A DNA stretch of 64,000 nt from contig NC_052618.1 in assembly GCF_016545825.1 (NCBI RefSeq), forward strand, positions 58,334,561 to 58,398,560. The letters run 5' to 3'. Under the pieces are notes generated by a model that saw only the letters and a list, made by a program, of their open reading frames with translations, was not told where the DNA came from and did not search any database. Source of the DNA: Eucalyptus grandis. Its lineage: Eukaryota > Streptophyta > Magnoliopsida > Myrtales > Myrtaceae. A program made the position numbers and the translations under genes. This document shows positions 21,512 to 34,200 of this stretch, one piece after another (positions within the stretch are counted from its first letter, which is position 1; every line of letters begins with the position of its first letter).

Positions 21512-24500
21512 ACTTTCATTGTTGTAATGGTCATTTATTTCACACCTTCACATACACCACAAAACTCCGCTTAAAAAAGATCAAGAACACTCCTTTTCCC
21601 CATCCAGGACAAGAAGAGTATGTGCAGTTAAGGATGCCAACATCCACTGTGCACAATATGAAATTTATTCATTCTATTTTTTTCGATAACTGCACTGCCT
21701 TGCAACAGTCATTGTTATCATCATAATAAAATAACGTGGAACAGACCACAAATATGTAGTGAAATTATCTCAAGCTACAGTTAAAAGTCCAATATGAGTG
21801 ACCTCGACCTATTCTGCTACACAACATCTTACAAATGCAAAATGAGGAAAAAAAAATCCAAAAAGTCACATAATCTTCAGGTAACTATTAGAATCACAAA
21901 GTTGGTTTTCACGCAAAATCTTATAAAAGAAATAATGAACCGAAGATAAGAAAGATCAACAGAGTTCATAGAATTTAATACCTTCAAATCTCCTTTCACA
22001 CCAGCTTCTTCAATTGCTTCCCTCACAGCAGCTGCCTCTACAGTTTCATCGTTCTCCCAGCCTCCCTTATAAAAATAAGAAAAGCTCATGAAAAAGAGCG
22101 AAAATCCGACACAAGTGAACAAGTGATGGAGCTTCGCAGGATGACGTTAAAACATATTTATTTTCATAAAGCAATAACTCACAATCCAACAGAGCTTCCA
22201 TCAATTCACGACTCACGAGTAAATGAGAGCTATAATGACTTATGGTGCAAGAATTCCAATAACCAAAGAGAATTAAAGAACATGACTTCCCAGAAAACAG
22301 TATGCATGTTCAAGCTATGTTCTCGGTCTCCAGGCCTGAAAGCCCTGGAGTCACTATGTAAATTGCAAGTGTTTATCCACAAAATCATAAAGCAATTAAG
22401 GAATGAGCTGAAATCTAAGTAAATCTGTGACATGCTTGCAGACAAGTCCATTGTCCCCCAAACCGAGATGAAATCAAGTGACACAACCCATGTCCAGTCT
22501 TTTCGAAATGAACTTCTGTTTATTTTTCACTAAAAGATGTTATCGTGGATCCACAATTCATGGCTTATGAAAAAACAATCAAATAATCCAAGAATGGGAT
22601 TATTTATCTCATTAAGGTGTGAGAAGTTCGTTGCTTAAGACGTAACTCCATAGTAATTCAAAACAAGGTGTTTGCATTCGAATGGCTTATCACAAATATT
22701 GGGCATGCACTCAAGAACGTCACACCAGTCATGGTACATAAAGCTATAAGTCAGAATCAACAGCATGCCCATCATATTCATCATAATACTAGTCACATAA
22801 GGTGATAGAAATGTGCATTTCCAGAATGGATTAGGAAGTCAATAAGTGATGTGTTCAGCAAATTCCAAGATTCGTGCAACTGAGGTTCTGGAGACATTCA
22901 TCAAACCAGATATTAACCGGAAGGAACAACTTAAAGTAACTATGTACAACAGTAGAAGTGCTTTTCCTTGCAATAAATAGCACACTTGTGTACCTCTTGA
23001 GTAGTCCATACACATTAACAGAACGTACCAACAGAAACAAAAGAAGATGAGACTATGTATCATTTTCATTTTAGTTTACATCAGGTGCAGCAAAGAAATT
23101 TGAGAAGAAAAAATTTAAATACTTTGGTGGGATGACCATATTCAGTTCAGTGTGAGCTTAGCCATTAATGAAGCCAGAAGGCTTTAAGGTGCATTTAGCC
23201 ATGTCTCCCAACTTATTGTGTCAAACAAATAAAACCTGTTCTTTCGAATGAGAAAATGTGGTCAGCAATATTCTCAGCTCCTCACTTGGAATGTTACACA
23301 ACAAAAGCATCTACACAACCGACGACTGAACATTTTCTATCCAATACAAAGCTCTAGATACCCTTATCAGGATCAATACCCAGGACTGCTGTATTCAGAA
23401 ACGAGTATAATTAGCAGTATACCTTTGGAAACAGAAGACCCGATCCGCTAGTTGAATTGATCATGAGCACCTCAACAATCTTTTCATCGGTGTCACTCGT
23501 ACAGTCTATGGATTTTCTATATCTATAAGGAATACACCTGGAAAAGGAAGCCACTGAGTTAGTTATCCCTTCAAACTGATGCACCCATAAAATAGGAAAA
23601 ATCAGAGAGGAATCTCCTCTACGTTTTCTTTTCTTCCTAAACAAAACACTGCAGAAAAATGAAGGGCGGTCATCCTAGAATTAACAGACATGCTGTAGTA
23701 AGCATATGACAATTTTGTATGATGGACATATAGTCTTGCCAAAAAGGAAAGAAGAAAATAATCAATAAAGCAGGATCCACAACTGCCCCCTAAGAATGAA
23801 CCTCCTAAGTTCGATCCCACCATTATTACTTGATTGAAAGTTATGAAAGGTACAGAGTGAGTACAATCTTACATTTCCAAGTATAATTCCACATGTATGC
23901 AAGTTAAAAAATTATCATCTTTTCGCTGTTCATGCTACTTATCCACCTTCAATCCAAACTCCAGCGCCAAAAGCCCCAGTGGCAAAGAAAAAGGACAAAA
24001 CAGAAGTCTTATGAAGTGCAAGAGAGGAGTTTAGGTCTCGCAAAGCAACAAACATCCACGACGGAAGAACTCATATTCAGTCATGGAGCAGTACTCTGAA
24101 GCACACTTATTATGTAACATTTAACCAACCTTCTACAGCTTCCCACATTCATCCCAGATTTTTTTCTCCTTTTGCAAACAAAGAATACCCTTTGCGTCAG
24201 TCATAAGGATGCTATTTTATGCCTAGAAAGAGCCACATTCACTTTGAAAAAGAGGTAGCACTTTCCAGTTCCCCAATATATCCTTCATCTAAGCAATAGC
24301 CCTACGACCACATTTGAAGCAGTCCATTGTTCATGATATGCGCCATAATTAAGTGGAAACAAAACCTACCATAACCATCTTTTAACTGTGTCACCAAACA
24401 CTAAGATGGTCCACAGACTTGGGTATGTAGAGATTCACGCAGCCAACATTTTCGCCTTCCCAAGAGTGTCGAATTCTCAACTGGATGAACCCATGGGGGT

Positions 24501-25270
24501 GGACTTTGGCACTCCGATACCGAAGAAGGTTTAATATTGACCAATATACGTTTCATTGGACCTCCCTTTACAGAGTCAAAGTACATGTTAAAGTTACATA
24601 AAGGTGGAACGGCATAATAAAGAAACGCGATGCTCCAAAAACACGATGATCTTCTAATCCGCAATTGACTAAACTCGAGGATATTTTAAGATCCAATTCA
24701 TGACTTACTTCACCAACAAGCTCAATTGAGCAAGCATCAGAGATCCTCAAAAAAAAAATGTCAGCATCTGTGACCACGGACGAAAGAAACCCGTTCCTCG
24801 AAGCCACGGACGCAGAAACCCGGCCAGTGTCCTTTCTCCAACTAAGAAAGGCTCGAAAGACCTTTATGACAATGACACTACCCAACATCGTCAAGCCTAG
24901 GTCTGGTATGAAGTAAAGTAATGATCGATCAAAAGGAAAGAACATCGGAAAGTCAAAAACAGACGTTGCAGGGCGCATCAAATCCAAAGAATTGAATCTC
25001 GACAAAGAAAAGATCGGGAAAAGAAAAGGGGGGAAAAACCGAAAATGACCGTCGTCGACACAATCAGGGCCCACTCATCCCCAATGAAAACGACCACGAC
25101 GCCAATAACATAAACCGCGTAACCTAACGCAGCGCGTTAAACCGAAAAAAAACAATGCAAAGGACAAACATCCGTCGTCATCCAACGGAACGCGCAAAAG
25201 CTTCATCCCTCGTGCCAGATTCACGCACATCGGGAGGGGCCGGGGAGGCAAAACCGAAAATGGAGCGCGC

Positions 25271-25306
<36 letters not shown>

Positions 25307-25387
25307 CGATGGTTACCCGGCGACAAGGCGACAACCGGCCTCGTACCGTTGCTGATGCCGACCCGTGCGCGCCACCAAATCGCACAT
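20376..25387 (-). CDS. Nudix hydrolase, NUDT16-like
   Basis: Nudix enzymes cleave nucleoside diphosphates linked to another moiety; the plant NUDT12/13/16/18 group is predicted mitochondrial or cytosolic. Four minus-strand exons join in frame: 25387-25317 (from ATG), 23537-23423, 22065-21982 and 20633-20376, with GT-AG introns. The product is 175 residues, beginning MCDLVARTGRHQQRYEAG. The Nudix box is complete in exon 3 (GGWENDETVEAAAVREAIEE then AGV), fitting G-x5-E-x7-R-E-U-x-E-E-x-G-U. The C-terminal SKTHQDEF, ESWPEQ and ESCRYPWM motifs are typical of this plant group. Length matches NUDT16/18 (about 176-180). Introns are long (about 1.8, 1.4 and 1.3 kb), and the last one contains a MITE. 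The exact paralogue cannot be fixed from sequence alone. Confidence 0.93.
20921..21422. mobile_element. MITE in the last intron of the Nudix gene
   Basis: A 12-bp perfect terminal inverted repeat (TAGGGGTGTGCA ... TGCACACCCCTA) bounds 502 bp rich in GGAACCGG/CCGGTTCC words. The flanks are AGCATGAGC (20912-20920) and AGCATGACC (21423-21431), an 8-of-9 match that looks like a target duplication. The end sequence is hAT-like (YAGGG), but hAT duplications are 8 bp, so the superfamily is open. It has no coding capacity. Confidence 0.75.
21443..21506. repeat. Compound (GT)n-(GA)n microsatellite
   Basis: TGTGTGTGTGTG-type sequence is followed by about 18 GA units (21471-21506). It lies in the intron, directly downstream of the MITE. 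Confidence 0.95.
25272..25303. repeat. (AG)16 microsatellite inside the first intron of the Nudix gene
   Basis: About 16 AG units. On the gene strand it is a (CT)n tract starting 13 nt after the first splice donor (25316). Confidence 0.95.
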
Positions 25388-27389
25388 GCTAAGGATCGAA
25401 CGAACCGGAGGAGGATGAGGAGGAGGGGAGAATGACGTATCGGATCGACCGGGTGGGGGGACTTTCAGCAGCGATCCCGATTTCCGTATCTAATCGTCCG
25501 CATGCTCGCGACGAGGGGAGAACACGAGATCCCTGCGTCCGCCTCGATGGTCTCGGGCAATGCGGGCCACCAGCATTATCCAGAAGCTTCGGGCTGTCGA
25601 TTCCCTCTCTAGGGTTCGTTGCTTTTGCGAACGACGCACCACCGAAAATATCAGCGAGAAGCGATAGCGATAGCGCGAGTTAGAGAGAGAGAGAGAGAGA
25701 GAGGACAAGGGGGGGCGTGGGGATTGGTCCAGAGGGAGAGGAGGAGGAGAAGAGCGCGGTCGAGCGGAGATCAGACGGTGAGGGGGGACGGTCAAAAGGC
25801 CACGTCGGGGCGAGCGATGGGCCCCAGCAAGTGGGCCCCACTTTTAGAATCCGTCGTGCGAAGGGAGAATCTCGTGCGTCGCGGCGTATCGCGTATCAGG
25901 TGAATCTCCCCCGGTATATTCACGACGCTCTCCCACGAGCCTGTGGGGTATTGCGTCGCGGCTAATACATATGGAGGTGTGCCAAGACAAAGAACTCTAT
26001 CGTTATGAGATCACAAATATTCAAAATACTGACTTAAATTTTTGTTTCCATGACATGACTCGAACTTGTAATCTCATGATTATCAGTACTTTGTGAAGTA
26101 CAGTACAAAAAGTTTTATTTTTATTACATATCTTCAATGAAACATAAAAATCTCAGAAAATGTGATTGCAAAAGAGGATCCACTTTTTCAGATTTTCCAG
26201 TATTTTTCTGGTTGCAAGAAAATCTTAAATCGTCTTGAGCCTTTAATTCACATAACTTGAGGGACAAACTTGATTGCTGGCCAACGTTACGAATAAAATA
26301 GATTCGGAAAAGAAGACAAGCAATCTGCTCGTGACTGAGTTGCTTGGTATTTAAGGAATAACCTTGATCACTTTTGAAGACCCGAAAGTGTCAGAGAATA
26401 GAAAGCTAGCTGTGAAATTGGGAAAAAGTGTGTCGTTTTCTTGCACATATGTCGTGTAATTACAGCCTATTTATAGCACATGAGGTCTAGATGACGAGAG
26501 GGAAAGAAAAATATATAACAAAGGAAAAAGGATTCCCTAAAAATACAATATTTTAATTTTCCATCGGTGCATCAGTCAACATCAATTAAGATCAATCAAT
26601 GAGACGATATCCTTGATAGGATCAATTAGCACGGTATCTTCAATGGAAAGTCTAGGCGATGTTGTTTCTTTGACTTTTTTTTCCGGCTTGAAAGATGCTT
26701 GTTTCAACTTAATTGATCAAATTAGCCTTTTAACTTTTTCGATAAACCGGGAATACAAGTAATAAATTGTCATAAACGTGGAATTGTATATTTTTTTTTA
26801 TAATGAAAAATGATTTCATCACAATTTCTTCGAAGGATCCAACAAATAGATGTAAAGATGATGTTCCTGATCCAAGCCCACTGAAGAAATGCAAATTTCA
26901 AAGATTCTGCTCATTCTTCGAAGTTGTCTATTGACGGGAAATGCTCACCTCTATTTAGACAAGGAAAGTAATCGATAGAAAAAGCATGTTTTTGACATAA
27001 CGCGCAGATGAGATATCCTTGTTCTACTGGTATTCTACTAGAGTTGGTATTTGTACTTTTTGATTGATTGACTAAAGGCATTGAATGATGTTGAATGAAG
27101 GCCTGATTGAGGGATTGAATGAAGGCTTGATTGAGGGACTGAAGGAAGGACTTTCTATCACTGTATTGCCAGCCGAGTGACCTGCCAATGCTACTAAGTG
27201 AGTGCCAGCACGTAGCTGTGCTGTCAATCAGAAGGGAGCCGGCGCCTTTCGAAGCACTTTCTATTGTGCACTAACCTTTGATTGCAACTAGTGCGCTTAA
27301 CTAAATAAAAATGGCTTTTCTCACTTGTTTAGTAAAGTCAAGTTTTTGGCTTTATCTTGCAAGTGATGACGATGTCGAGTTGGACTAGT
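25388..27389. other. Upstream region of the Nudix gene and spacer
   Basis: 25.39-25.97 kb is GC-rich and is the likely promoter/5' UTR side of the Nudix gene. Open frames there overlap on both strands and look compositional. From 26 kb the sequence is AT-rich with no gene. A ~27-bp unit (ttgaatgaaggcctgattga, then ggga) is repeated imperfectly at about 27088-27145. Confidence 0.4.
25683..25703. repeat. (GA)n microsatellite
   Basis: A pure GA run of about 10 units in the GC-rich region upstream of the Nudix gene. Confidence 0.9.
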
Positions 27390-27967
27390 TAAGGGGGTGC
27401 ATGACCAACTCCAATTTTTATTCTAGAAACAAATTTTCTATTCTAGACTTGTTTCTTGAATAGAAATCCGTTTGATAAAATTATTTCATTTTTCTATTTT
27501 TAAAATAAATTTTTTTTTCTAGAAATAGGTTTGGATAAAAATCAGAAGTAAAAATTTTCTAATTTTCTATTTTTGGAACAAAAATGAGAAATAAAAATTA
27601 TTCTCATCATTCGCCCTTGCTATGAATCGGTCCTCCATCCATCGCCGCTGTCCGCGGGACACCGGTCGCCGCCACTGTCCGTAGGTTGCCGGTCGCCGCC
27701 ACTGGTCGCTGGTCATTTCTGGCGGTCACTTGGTCATCGCCGCGCCACTCGCCCACGCCTCCATCGCTGGTTGTCGATCTACCGCCATCCGAAATGAAGA
27801 AATTTTGTATCGTTATTAAACGAATTTCTATTTTCAGAGTAGAAATTTTATTTTGTTATCAAATGGATATTTTTACTTAGAAACTCATCTAGAAATAGAA
27901 ATAAAAAAAAATTATTTTTATTCTAGAAATTAATTTCTGATCATAATGGTTATCATTCGCGCCCTAA
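27390..27967. mobile_element. MITE family A, copy 1
   Basis: Begins TAAGGGGGTGCATGACC and ends TGGTTATCATTCGCGCCCTAA. The ends are imperfect inverses. The arms carry 'ctattctaga/tctagaaatagaaat' words, and the centre (27630-27790) is a CGCCGC-rich island. The same architecture is found at 28877-29369. There is no coding capacity: the small open frame in the centre is repeat composition. Confidence 0.75.
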
Positions 27968-28876
27968 GCTCTTTTCTTGCGGAAGTGATAAAGGGCTATT
28001 CACTCTTGGAGTAAGGGCATTAGGGTTAGGTGGAAAAGGAATGGGCTTTTTTGGGCCTTCTCTTAAGCTTAAAAACAAAGTCTTTTAGATAAAAATTTAC
28101 TGATTGCCCCTTGGGATATAACTCTTTTAAGTCGCCCCTCTATCGTTGGGGGGCTTATGCACTCCATGACTTTCTTATGTTATGGGGTCTCGAGGACTGA
28201 ATTTAGCTGCCAATAGATCATGGGTGGACTTCTTACGGTCGACTCGAGCATTGGTATTAAACCAATCCGGGAGAGGGGAAATTGATGTGTCTAGATCCAA
28301 TCTCAGCCGTTCGGGTGGTGACTAAGGTCGCCTTTACCAAGGGCTTCGATTGGGTGGACGAATGCTGCTACGTAAACATGGAAGCAGCAAATCAATAGCG
28401 GTGCAGATTCATAAAAAGGCACCCTTTGTCTGGCCTACAGACGAACGAGATTTGTCCCCCTCAAAATAAAAAAAAAAAAGGGAAAAAAAGAAAAGAAAAG
28501 GAAAACAAGAAAATGATGAGGATATGATTACAAAGCTAAAAGCTCCGTGCAATTCTAGGATCTGTCATCTTTTTGGCTCTACAACCCTATACTCCCATAG
28601 ATCAGTCCAATATTCTCTCGTGAACAATCCTCCATATTAGGTGATAGAAAATGGCAAAACTACCTAATAAAACCCCTAATTTTAGATTCAATGTCGATTA
28701 TGTCCTGAAATTTTTTGTGTCTACAAAAAATTCACAAACGTTCACTTCAGTCTCAAATTAGCCTCATATCCAAAAATAACCATTGCTTTTTTCAAAACTA
28801 TCAATATTGTAAAGCTGTTGTTGTTTCATATGAAGGTGAGAGTGCTGGTGAAAATGTAGTTTTGATAATGAACCTC
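27968..28876. other. Spacer between the two family-A MITEs
   Basis: No gene seen. An A-rich stretch (28466-28510) follows a moderately GC-rich block (28130-28440) that could be an old retroelement piece. I could not identify it. Confidence 0.35.
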
Positions 28877-29369
28877 TAAGGGGTGCATGACAATTGCCTA
28901 TTTCTGTTTCAGAAACAATTTTTCTATTCCAGACCTGTTTCTGAAATAGAAATCCGCTTGATAAACTTATTCCGTTTTTCTATTTCTAGAATAGATTTCT
29001 ATTCCAAAAATAGGTTTGGAATAGAAATCGAAATAAAAATTTTCTATTTTTCTATTTTTGGAACGAAATGAGAAATAAAAAATTTTCTTATCGTTTGTCA
29101 ACCGGTCCTTCATTCATTGCCGCCGGCCATCGTCTGTCGATCGCCGGCCCCCACCCCAGTCGCCGCTGCCCGCCGGTCGCCGGCCGCCGCCGCCGCTAGT
29201 CGCCGTCGTCCGAAAGGAAGAAGTTTTGTGTCGTTATCAAACAAATTTCTATTTTTAGAGTAGAAATTTTGTATCGTTATCAAATGGTTATTTTTGCTTA
29301 GAAACTTTTCTAAAAATAGAAATAGAAAAATCTATTTCTGGAACAAAATGGTTATCATGTGCGCCCTAA
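28877..29369. mobile_element. MITE family A, copy 2
   Basis: Begins TAAGGGGTGCATGACAA and ends ATGGTTATCATGTGCGCCCTAA. It matches copy 1 along its arms (e.g. 'gaaatccgcttgataaactta' against 'gaaatccgtttgataaaatt') and has a similar GCCGCC-rich centre (29110-29210). Confidence 0.75.
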
Positions 29370-30106
29370 TTAGTCCTATATTGATATTCGAAGAAAATTA
29401 TAGCAACTTTTGGATGCGGGGCGAATTTGTGACTAAAGTGGAAACTTGTGATTTTTTTCATACAAAACAAAGTTCGAGGGAGCATTATTATTAGACATAA
29501 AGTTGGATTTTTAAAGAAAATTAGGCCAATAAAAAAGGATGGCCCTTTTAGATAATCGAAACTCCAAATGGCCAACTAATCTTTACTTAATTAAACTCTT
29601 ATTTTATTTTCGCCTTGACAAACATGCATGCTCACATGCATTTGATTCCATAAGAAATGAGAGTGACATTTGTGTAGACACGACTAATATCTTAAACCAA
29701 TTTCAAGTCTTAAATAAAATTATTAGCAGTTTTTTGCTCAATATGTTTTTATTGCGAATTTATGCCTTTTAAAAAAAATATAATTGCTAATGTTAATATG
29801 AATAAATATTGTTGTCGTAATTGGATACACCAACTTAACTTTTAGAATTCCAACTCCCAAGTTCCAACCCACTTAGCTAATGAGATTTTCAGAGTTATCT
29901 GCCTGAGGTTTCTTTCATCTCGGCAAAATATCGCGTGGGCGTGCACGTGCGAGGGACCGCATTTGTTTGCGTTGTCGCTTGGAGGTAGGCCCTACCAAAA
30001 CGTGGATTGGGCCTCCTTAGAAAGATAGAAAGAAAGGTGAACGTCTTTTTCCTTCCATGGCGCCCAAAGCTTGTAGTGTGGTGATATTGAGTCGACCAAA
30101 GATAAT
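29370..30106. other. AT-rich spacer
   Basis: No gene, RNA or clear repeat was recognised. Open frames are short, without domains. Confidence 0.35.
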
Positions 30107-30853
30107 TGTTCAAAAAATTCGATCAATTTAATTATAGACCTTTTAATTACGTTTTTAATCCTAAAAATTTTGATAATTTATCAATTTAGTCTTAAACCCT
30201 TTAAATCTTTTGAAAACTTGTTAATTTGATTTAGAAGTCTGCAACGAAAATTACTTGGACTGAACAAGACCCCCGGATTTTGGGCAATTCTCAAGGGTGT
30301 CAATCTGGTTCTTAGTTCTAGGGTGAGAACTTGACCGATTGAATTGCCTAGACTGAACCGATATTGAAAGTTGCCCGCTAGCTCAAAGCCCAAATGAGCC
30401 TAGCATGAATAATAGCCCCCTCGGAAGAAAAATAAGTAGAGCCCTAGAGAGAGTAAAAACCCACAACAAAAGGAAAGTCCATGCCACTAAAAATGAAAGC
30501 CCTCTCTCTCTCTCTCTCTCGTTTGCAAGCGTGAAGCAAATAGGAGTGCATTAGTGAAGCAAATAGAAGGGAATCAAACGCACGTGGAGACAACGCTATA
30601 ACATAATCCACCCTCTTTATAAGTGTTAAATCATTTAGTTGGACAAGGATTTTAGAGAGAATTGTCCAAGAAATGGATCAGATCGGGAATCGATCACCTC
30701 TAATTTAGTAATAAACTTATGGATAGTTGGCTGGAAGGAGTACATTGACGAATTGTTAAAATATTTCGGACTAAATTGACAAATTATAAAAAAAGTTTAG
30801 GATTTAATTAGCTTTTGTACGATGAGTTTAGAATTTTTTGGACACTTTTCCCG
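30107..30853. mobile_element. Long-TIR MITE-like element
   Basis: The left arm (30107-30215) and the inverse of the right arm (30745-30853) align over about 100 bp, sharing TTCAAAAAATTC-like, AATCCTAAA and AATTTRTCAATTTAGTC words. The right end reads CTTTTCCC, like other GGGAAAA-ended elements here. A (CT)10 tract lies inside at 30501-30520. The target duplication is not clear. Confidence 0.6.
30501..30520. repeat. (CT)10 microsatellite
   Basis: A pure CT run inside the long-TIR element. Confidence 0.9.
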
Positions 30854-31200
30854 AGTAAACCTAGTTTTTAAGCAACGGGGAATTTGTATGCATTCTTAAG
30901 CAGGTTTCATGCTTCTGACAAAAAGAAAGGCAAGTTTGATGCCTTGACAATTACGTGGAAAAAAAAATCTATGGATTTACGTTGGGGTAGAGCTAACCGT
31001 TTAAATAATTTTGTATCATGAGCAAAATATAGAAGAACTAATCAGTCACTGCTAAAATTGTGTAGTGTCATGTTGGGTTGGAGTTAGCTATATTTATGGC
31101 CGGGTTCTCTGAACAAATTCCTTTAATGCTTGGGGTCATAATTTGTGTGGAAAGTTCTCGCTCTTAGCATTAGATATGTTCGAATCTCGAATTGAATAGG

Positions 31201-31277
31201 TGGTTGAGGAAAAAGCATACTTATAGTCCTCGCCGTGGTGGTTGAGGAATAAGCATACTTATAGTCCTTGCCGTGGA
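31201..31277. repeat. Tandem duplication of a ~38-bp unit
   Basis: The unit 'ggttgaggaaaaagcatact', then 'tatagtcctcgccgtgg', occurs twice in a row with two mismatches. Confidence 0.85.
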
Positions 31278-34200
31278 CAACAAATGGCATCGAACATCAC
31301 ATACTAGGCAAGAAACATGACACGGGGAAAAACAAAGGGAGCATGCGAGAAACGTTGAAGAAAAGGCTACCGTGAAAGAAATAGTGCTGGAAAAGGATGT
31401 TTTTACTCATATGTTTCATCTTTTCCATGGGTTTATTTGAAGTTTAAATGATGGTTTTGCCTTTGGAGCGAATTGATTCTTGTCACATCGCATTATATTC
31501 GCATCCTGCTTGGTGTCCTATTGTCAAATCACATTCGATTCTAATAAGTAACAACAACATGAATTGGGAAACTAATCCTGGGAAGGCATAAGGGTTAAAG
31601 GGCGATTCCAAGTTTGAAATTTGGAGTAAGCAAAAGCACCACCACAAAAAAAAAAAAAAGTTGAGAAAGATGTGATAGGTCCGATGTTAATGCATCGATA
31701 GCATCTAGTTGTGTGTATCCAAGAAACACATGGGCATTTACATATAAATGTATACTCACACTATAAACATTACAAAAACAAATCATTACTAATGTTTGAA
31801 TGCCTATTGATGAAGGTCATTGAGGAAAACGTTGGGTTATTTTATCACGCAGAAATAGTTACGGAGCATAACCCGGATGCTTATTAAGCATATAGTCATA
31901 GAGCATAAAGAAAGGGGGGTCTATTGTTCAAGGTCCAATATCATTTCTTAAATTTAGGTGATTCTAGTTCTCATGCACCTGCTGCTGATATCGGTGTCAA
32001 ATTAGTTATGCACATTTAATTGTGAAATTTGTTTTGTTCAAGAAAATGAAAGCCGTTGCATTAAAATGGAGAAAGAATGAGCGGTAACCAAACTGGAAAT
32101 TACCAAAAAAGAGGTAGCCATTAAAGATAGATTAACTCATCTAATAATTACAGTGTTCCCAATGTTAAGTGCTGTGAGGTAATTTTAGCGGTTAAGAATG
32201 GCGTTTGTGATGCGTAGATTTTCCCGAGCTCCCCTAGGTCGATTCGAACCTCTTGCAGTGAGATGGACTGCATCACAAACAACGAAATCTCCTAGGCTGC
32301 TTGGTCTCAGGACGACCCTCCAATGCATGGTGCATGGCGGCCCGGCCATGATCGTCACCCTCCCTCGAGTCGACTGCACTGGCCTGAATTCCTTTTGGTT
32401 GCGCAATCCTTATTCTTTTCTCGACGTGAATTCCTTCCAAGATCTCTCACTTCCTAAGACCTAACGATATCGACAGAGGCCCGACAAAGAGGGCAAGAAT
32501 CTTGGCCACATAAAAATCTATATTTGAGGGAACTGAGAATGTGGTTTGGTCTTCTCGACACGATCCCCCATCACCACCACCCCCAAACAGTATCGAGCCG
32601 CACCGAGAATTTGATTGGCGTCTGGCGTGCGTTGGGAAGAGAGAAGCGTAGGAGCTTTGAACACATGAAAAAGAGAGGAAAAGGAAATCAAGGTACATTG
32701 CACGCCGAGCGAAGAGGAAAAAGCACGCCTAAGTGCAGAGAGTGCAATCTCGCCAACTTGCACATGTTCTTCAATTAAAGCAAAGCTACCAAATTGGCAG
32801 ATATGGCCGTACCAAGCTGCTCGTATTCACTGAATTGGGACGCCACGCGAGCGCCGTCCTATCCGTGAGGATTTCTTATTCCTCTTCTCCTCTACGATTC
32901 TTGGAATTAGGGAGACAGGGAGGGCGTGAGAGTCTTTGAATCTCATTCTTTATTCCGGAATTTGACGAGCAAAAGACATCACTTGCCATTGAATAGCTGC
33001 TTTTTGGTCGACTGGCAAGAGACGGTTGCGGCCCTCTGGCCAAGTACATTGAAGTTTAAACCCTCGAGAGATGCGTTTTCCATCTCCCGCTTTTTTTTTT
33101 TTTTGGGTCAACATCTCCCGCTTGATTCACCGACCAATGGATTAGATACCCCGAAGCTCAAAATGCCGGGAAAGTCAACAGAAAAGAAAGAACGAGAGGA
33201 GAAATCAAATGCATCTGTACATAGTAAGACCACCAAGGTTTACCATTGCACGGAACACAAGTCAGTCCGATAGAATAAAACTTGAATAAAATCGATCTAT
33301 AAAAGTTCGGCTGCCTACTCTTTTACAGGAAGTAATAAACGGATGGAGCGCACATGGAATTGTACATTATCTTTTTTCGCACATTCTTGCTCCTTTTCCG
33401 TTCCTTTGGAAATAGCATCCTAAGCAAGCAAGATCACAAGTTGTCATTTTTCTTCCTGATGCTCCACAAGTAGTGATCAACTTGGTACCTATTTGCACGT
33501 AATGCTAGGCTACTCCCATTTCTATAACCTCGATTAAGTCCCCGCCCCCCCCAAAAAAAAAAGAAGACCTGTATCACCTTGCTCTGGTTTTTTGTAATTT
33601 TTCTTTCTACACCATATAACATAGAAAAATATCTTTTGTCGCCATAAACAGCTCCGTCGCATCTTACGTTACTGGGACAAGGACCGGTCTCCTTTTTCTA
33701 TCACCATGTTGCCGGAGAACAACTTGTCATCGCATTCTATTCTAAGGAAAAAAAAATGAGATGCCATACAGAGAAATAAGACAAAACGATAGTACCAAGT
33801 AAGAGCGGATTACATTCTCCAATGCCATGGAAGATATTATTTTTATGAGACGAGAGAATTGACAGGTAAAAATTATTGAGAACTGATGTTGATACGTTGA
33901 GGTTCTGCAACGGATCGCGATCGAGATGGATCCGTAGGGATCGTGGAGCCTGATCCTGTCCGATTCGGACCATTGCACGATGCCGGGTTTTCTGGCAATT
34001 GACGCAAACCGATGAACCTCCTCTCCTCCCTCTGGGACCCACGTCTCTCCCTTTCGCTGACCGTTGATGCGTCATTCTACCGATTTTCTTAATCAGGATT
34101 TGTTAATGACGTTTCATAAGCAATCGAATAGATAATCTCATAATTCTCGAAAAGACCATCCTTTTTAATAACAAACGGGGTGATATAAAAAAAAAAACTA

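Noticed and set aside
24568..25074. 168-codon minus-strand frame
   Set aside because: It sits within the first intron of the Nudix gene; it has no recognised domain and no splice or promoter evidence.
26040..26080. ACTCGAACTTGTAATC resembling an inverted tRNA T arm
   Set aside because: No matching D arm, anticodon arm or acceptor stem nearby; more likely a relic of a SINE or chance.
32198..32464. 88-codon plus-strand frame with a TTCGAA box
   Set aside because: The GATTCGAACC word resembles a tRNA B box, but no acceptor stem or A box fits on either strand, and the frame has no domain.
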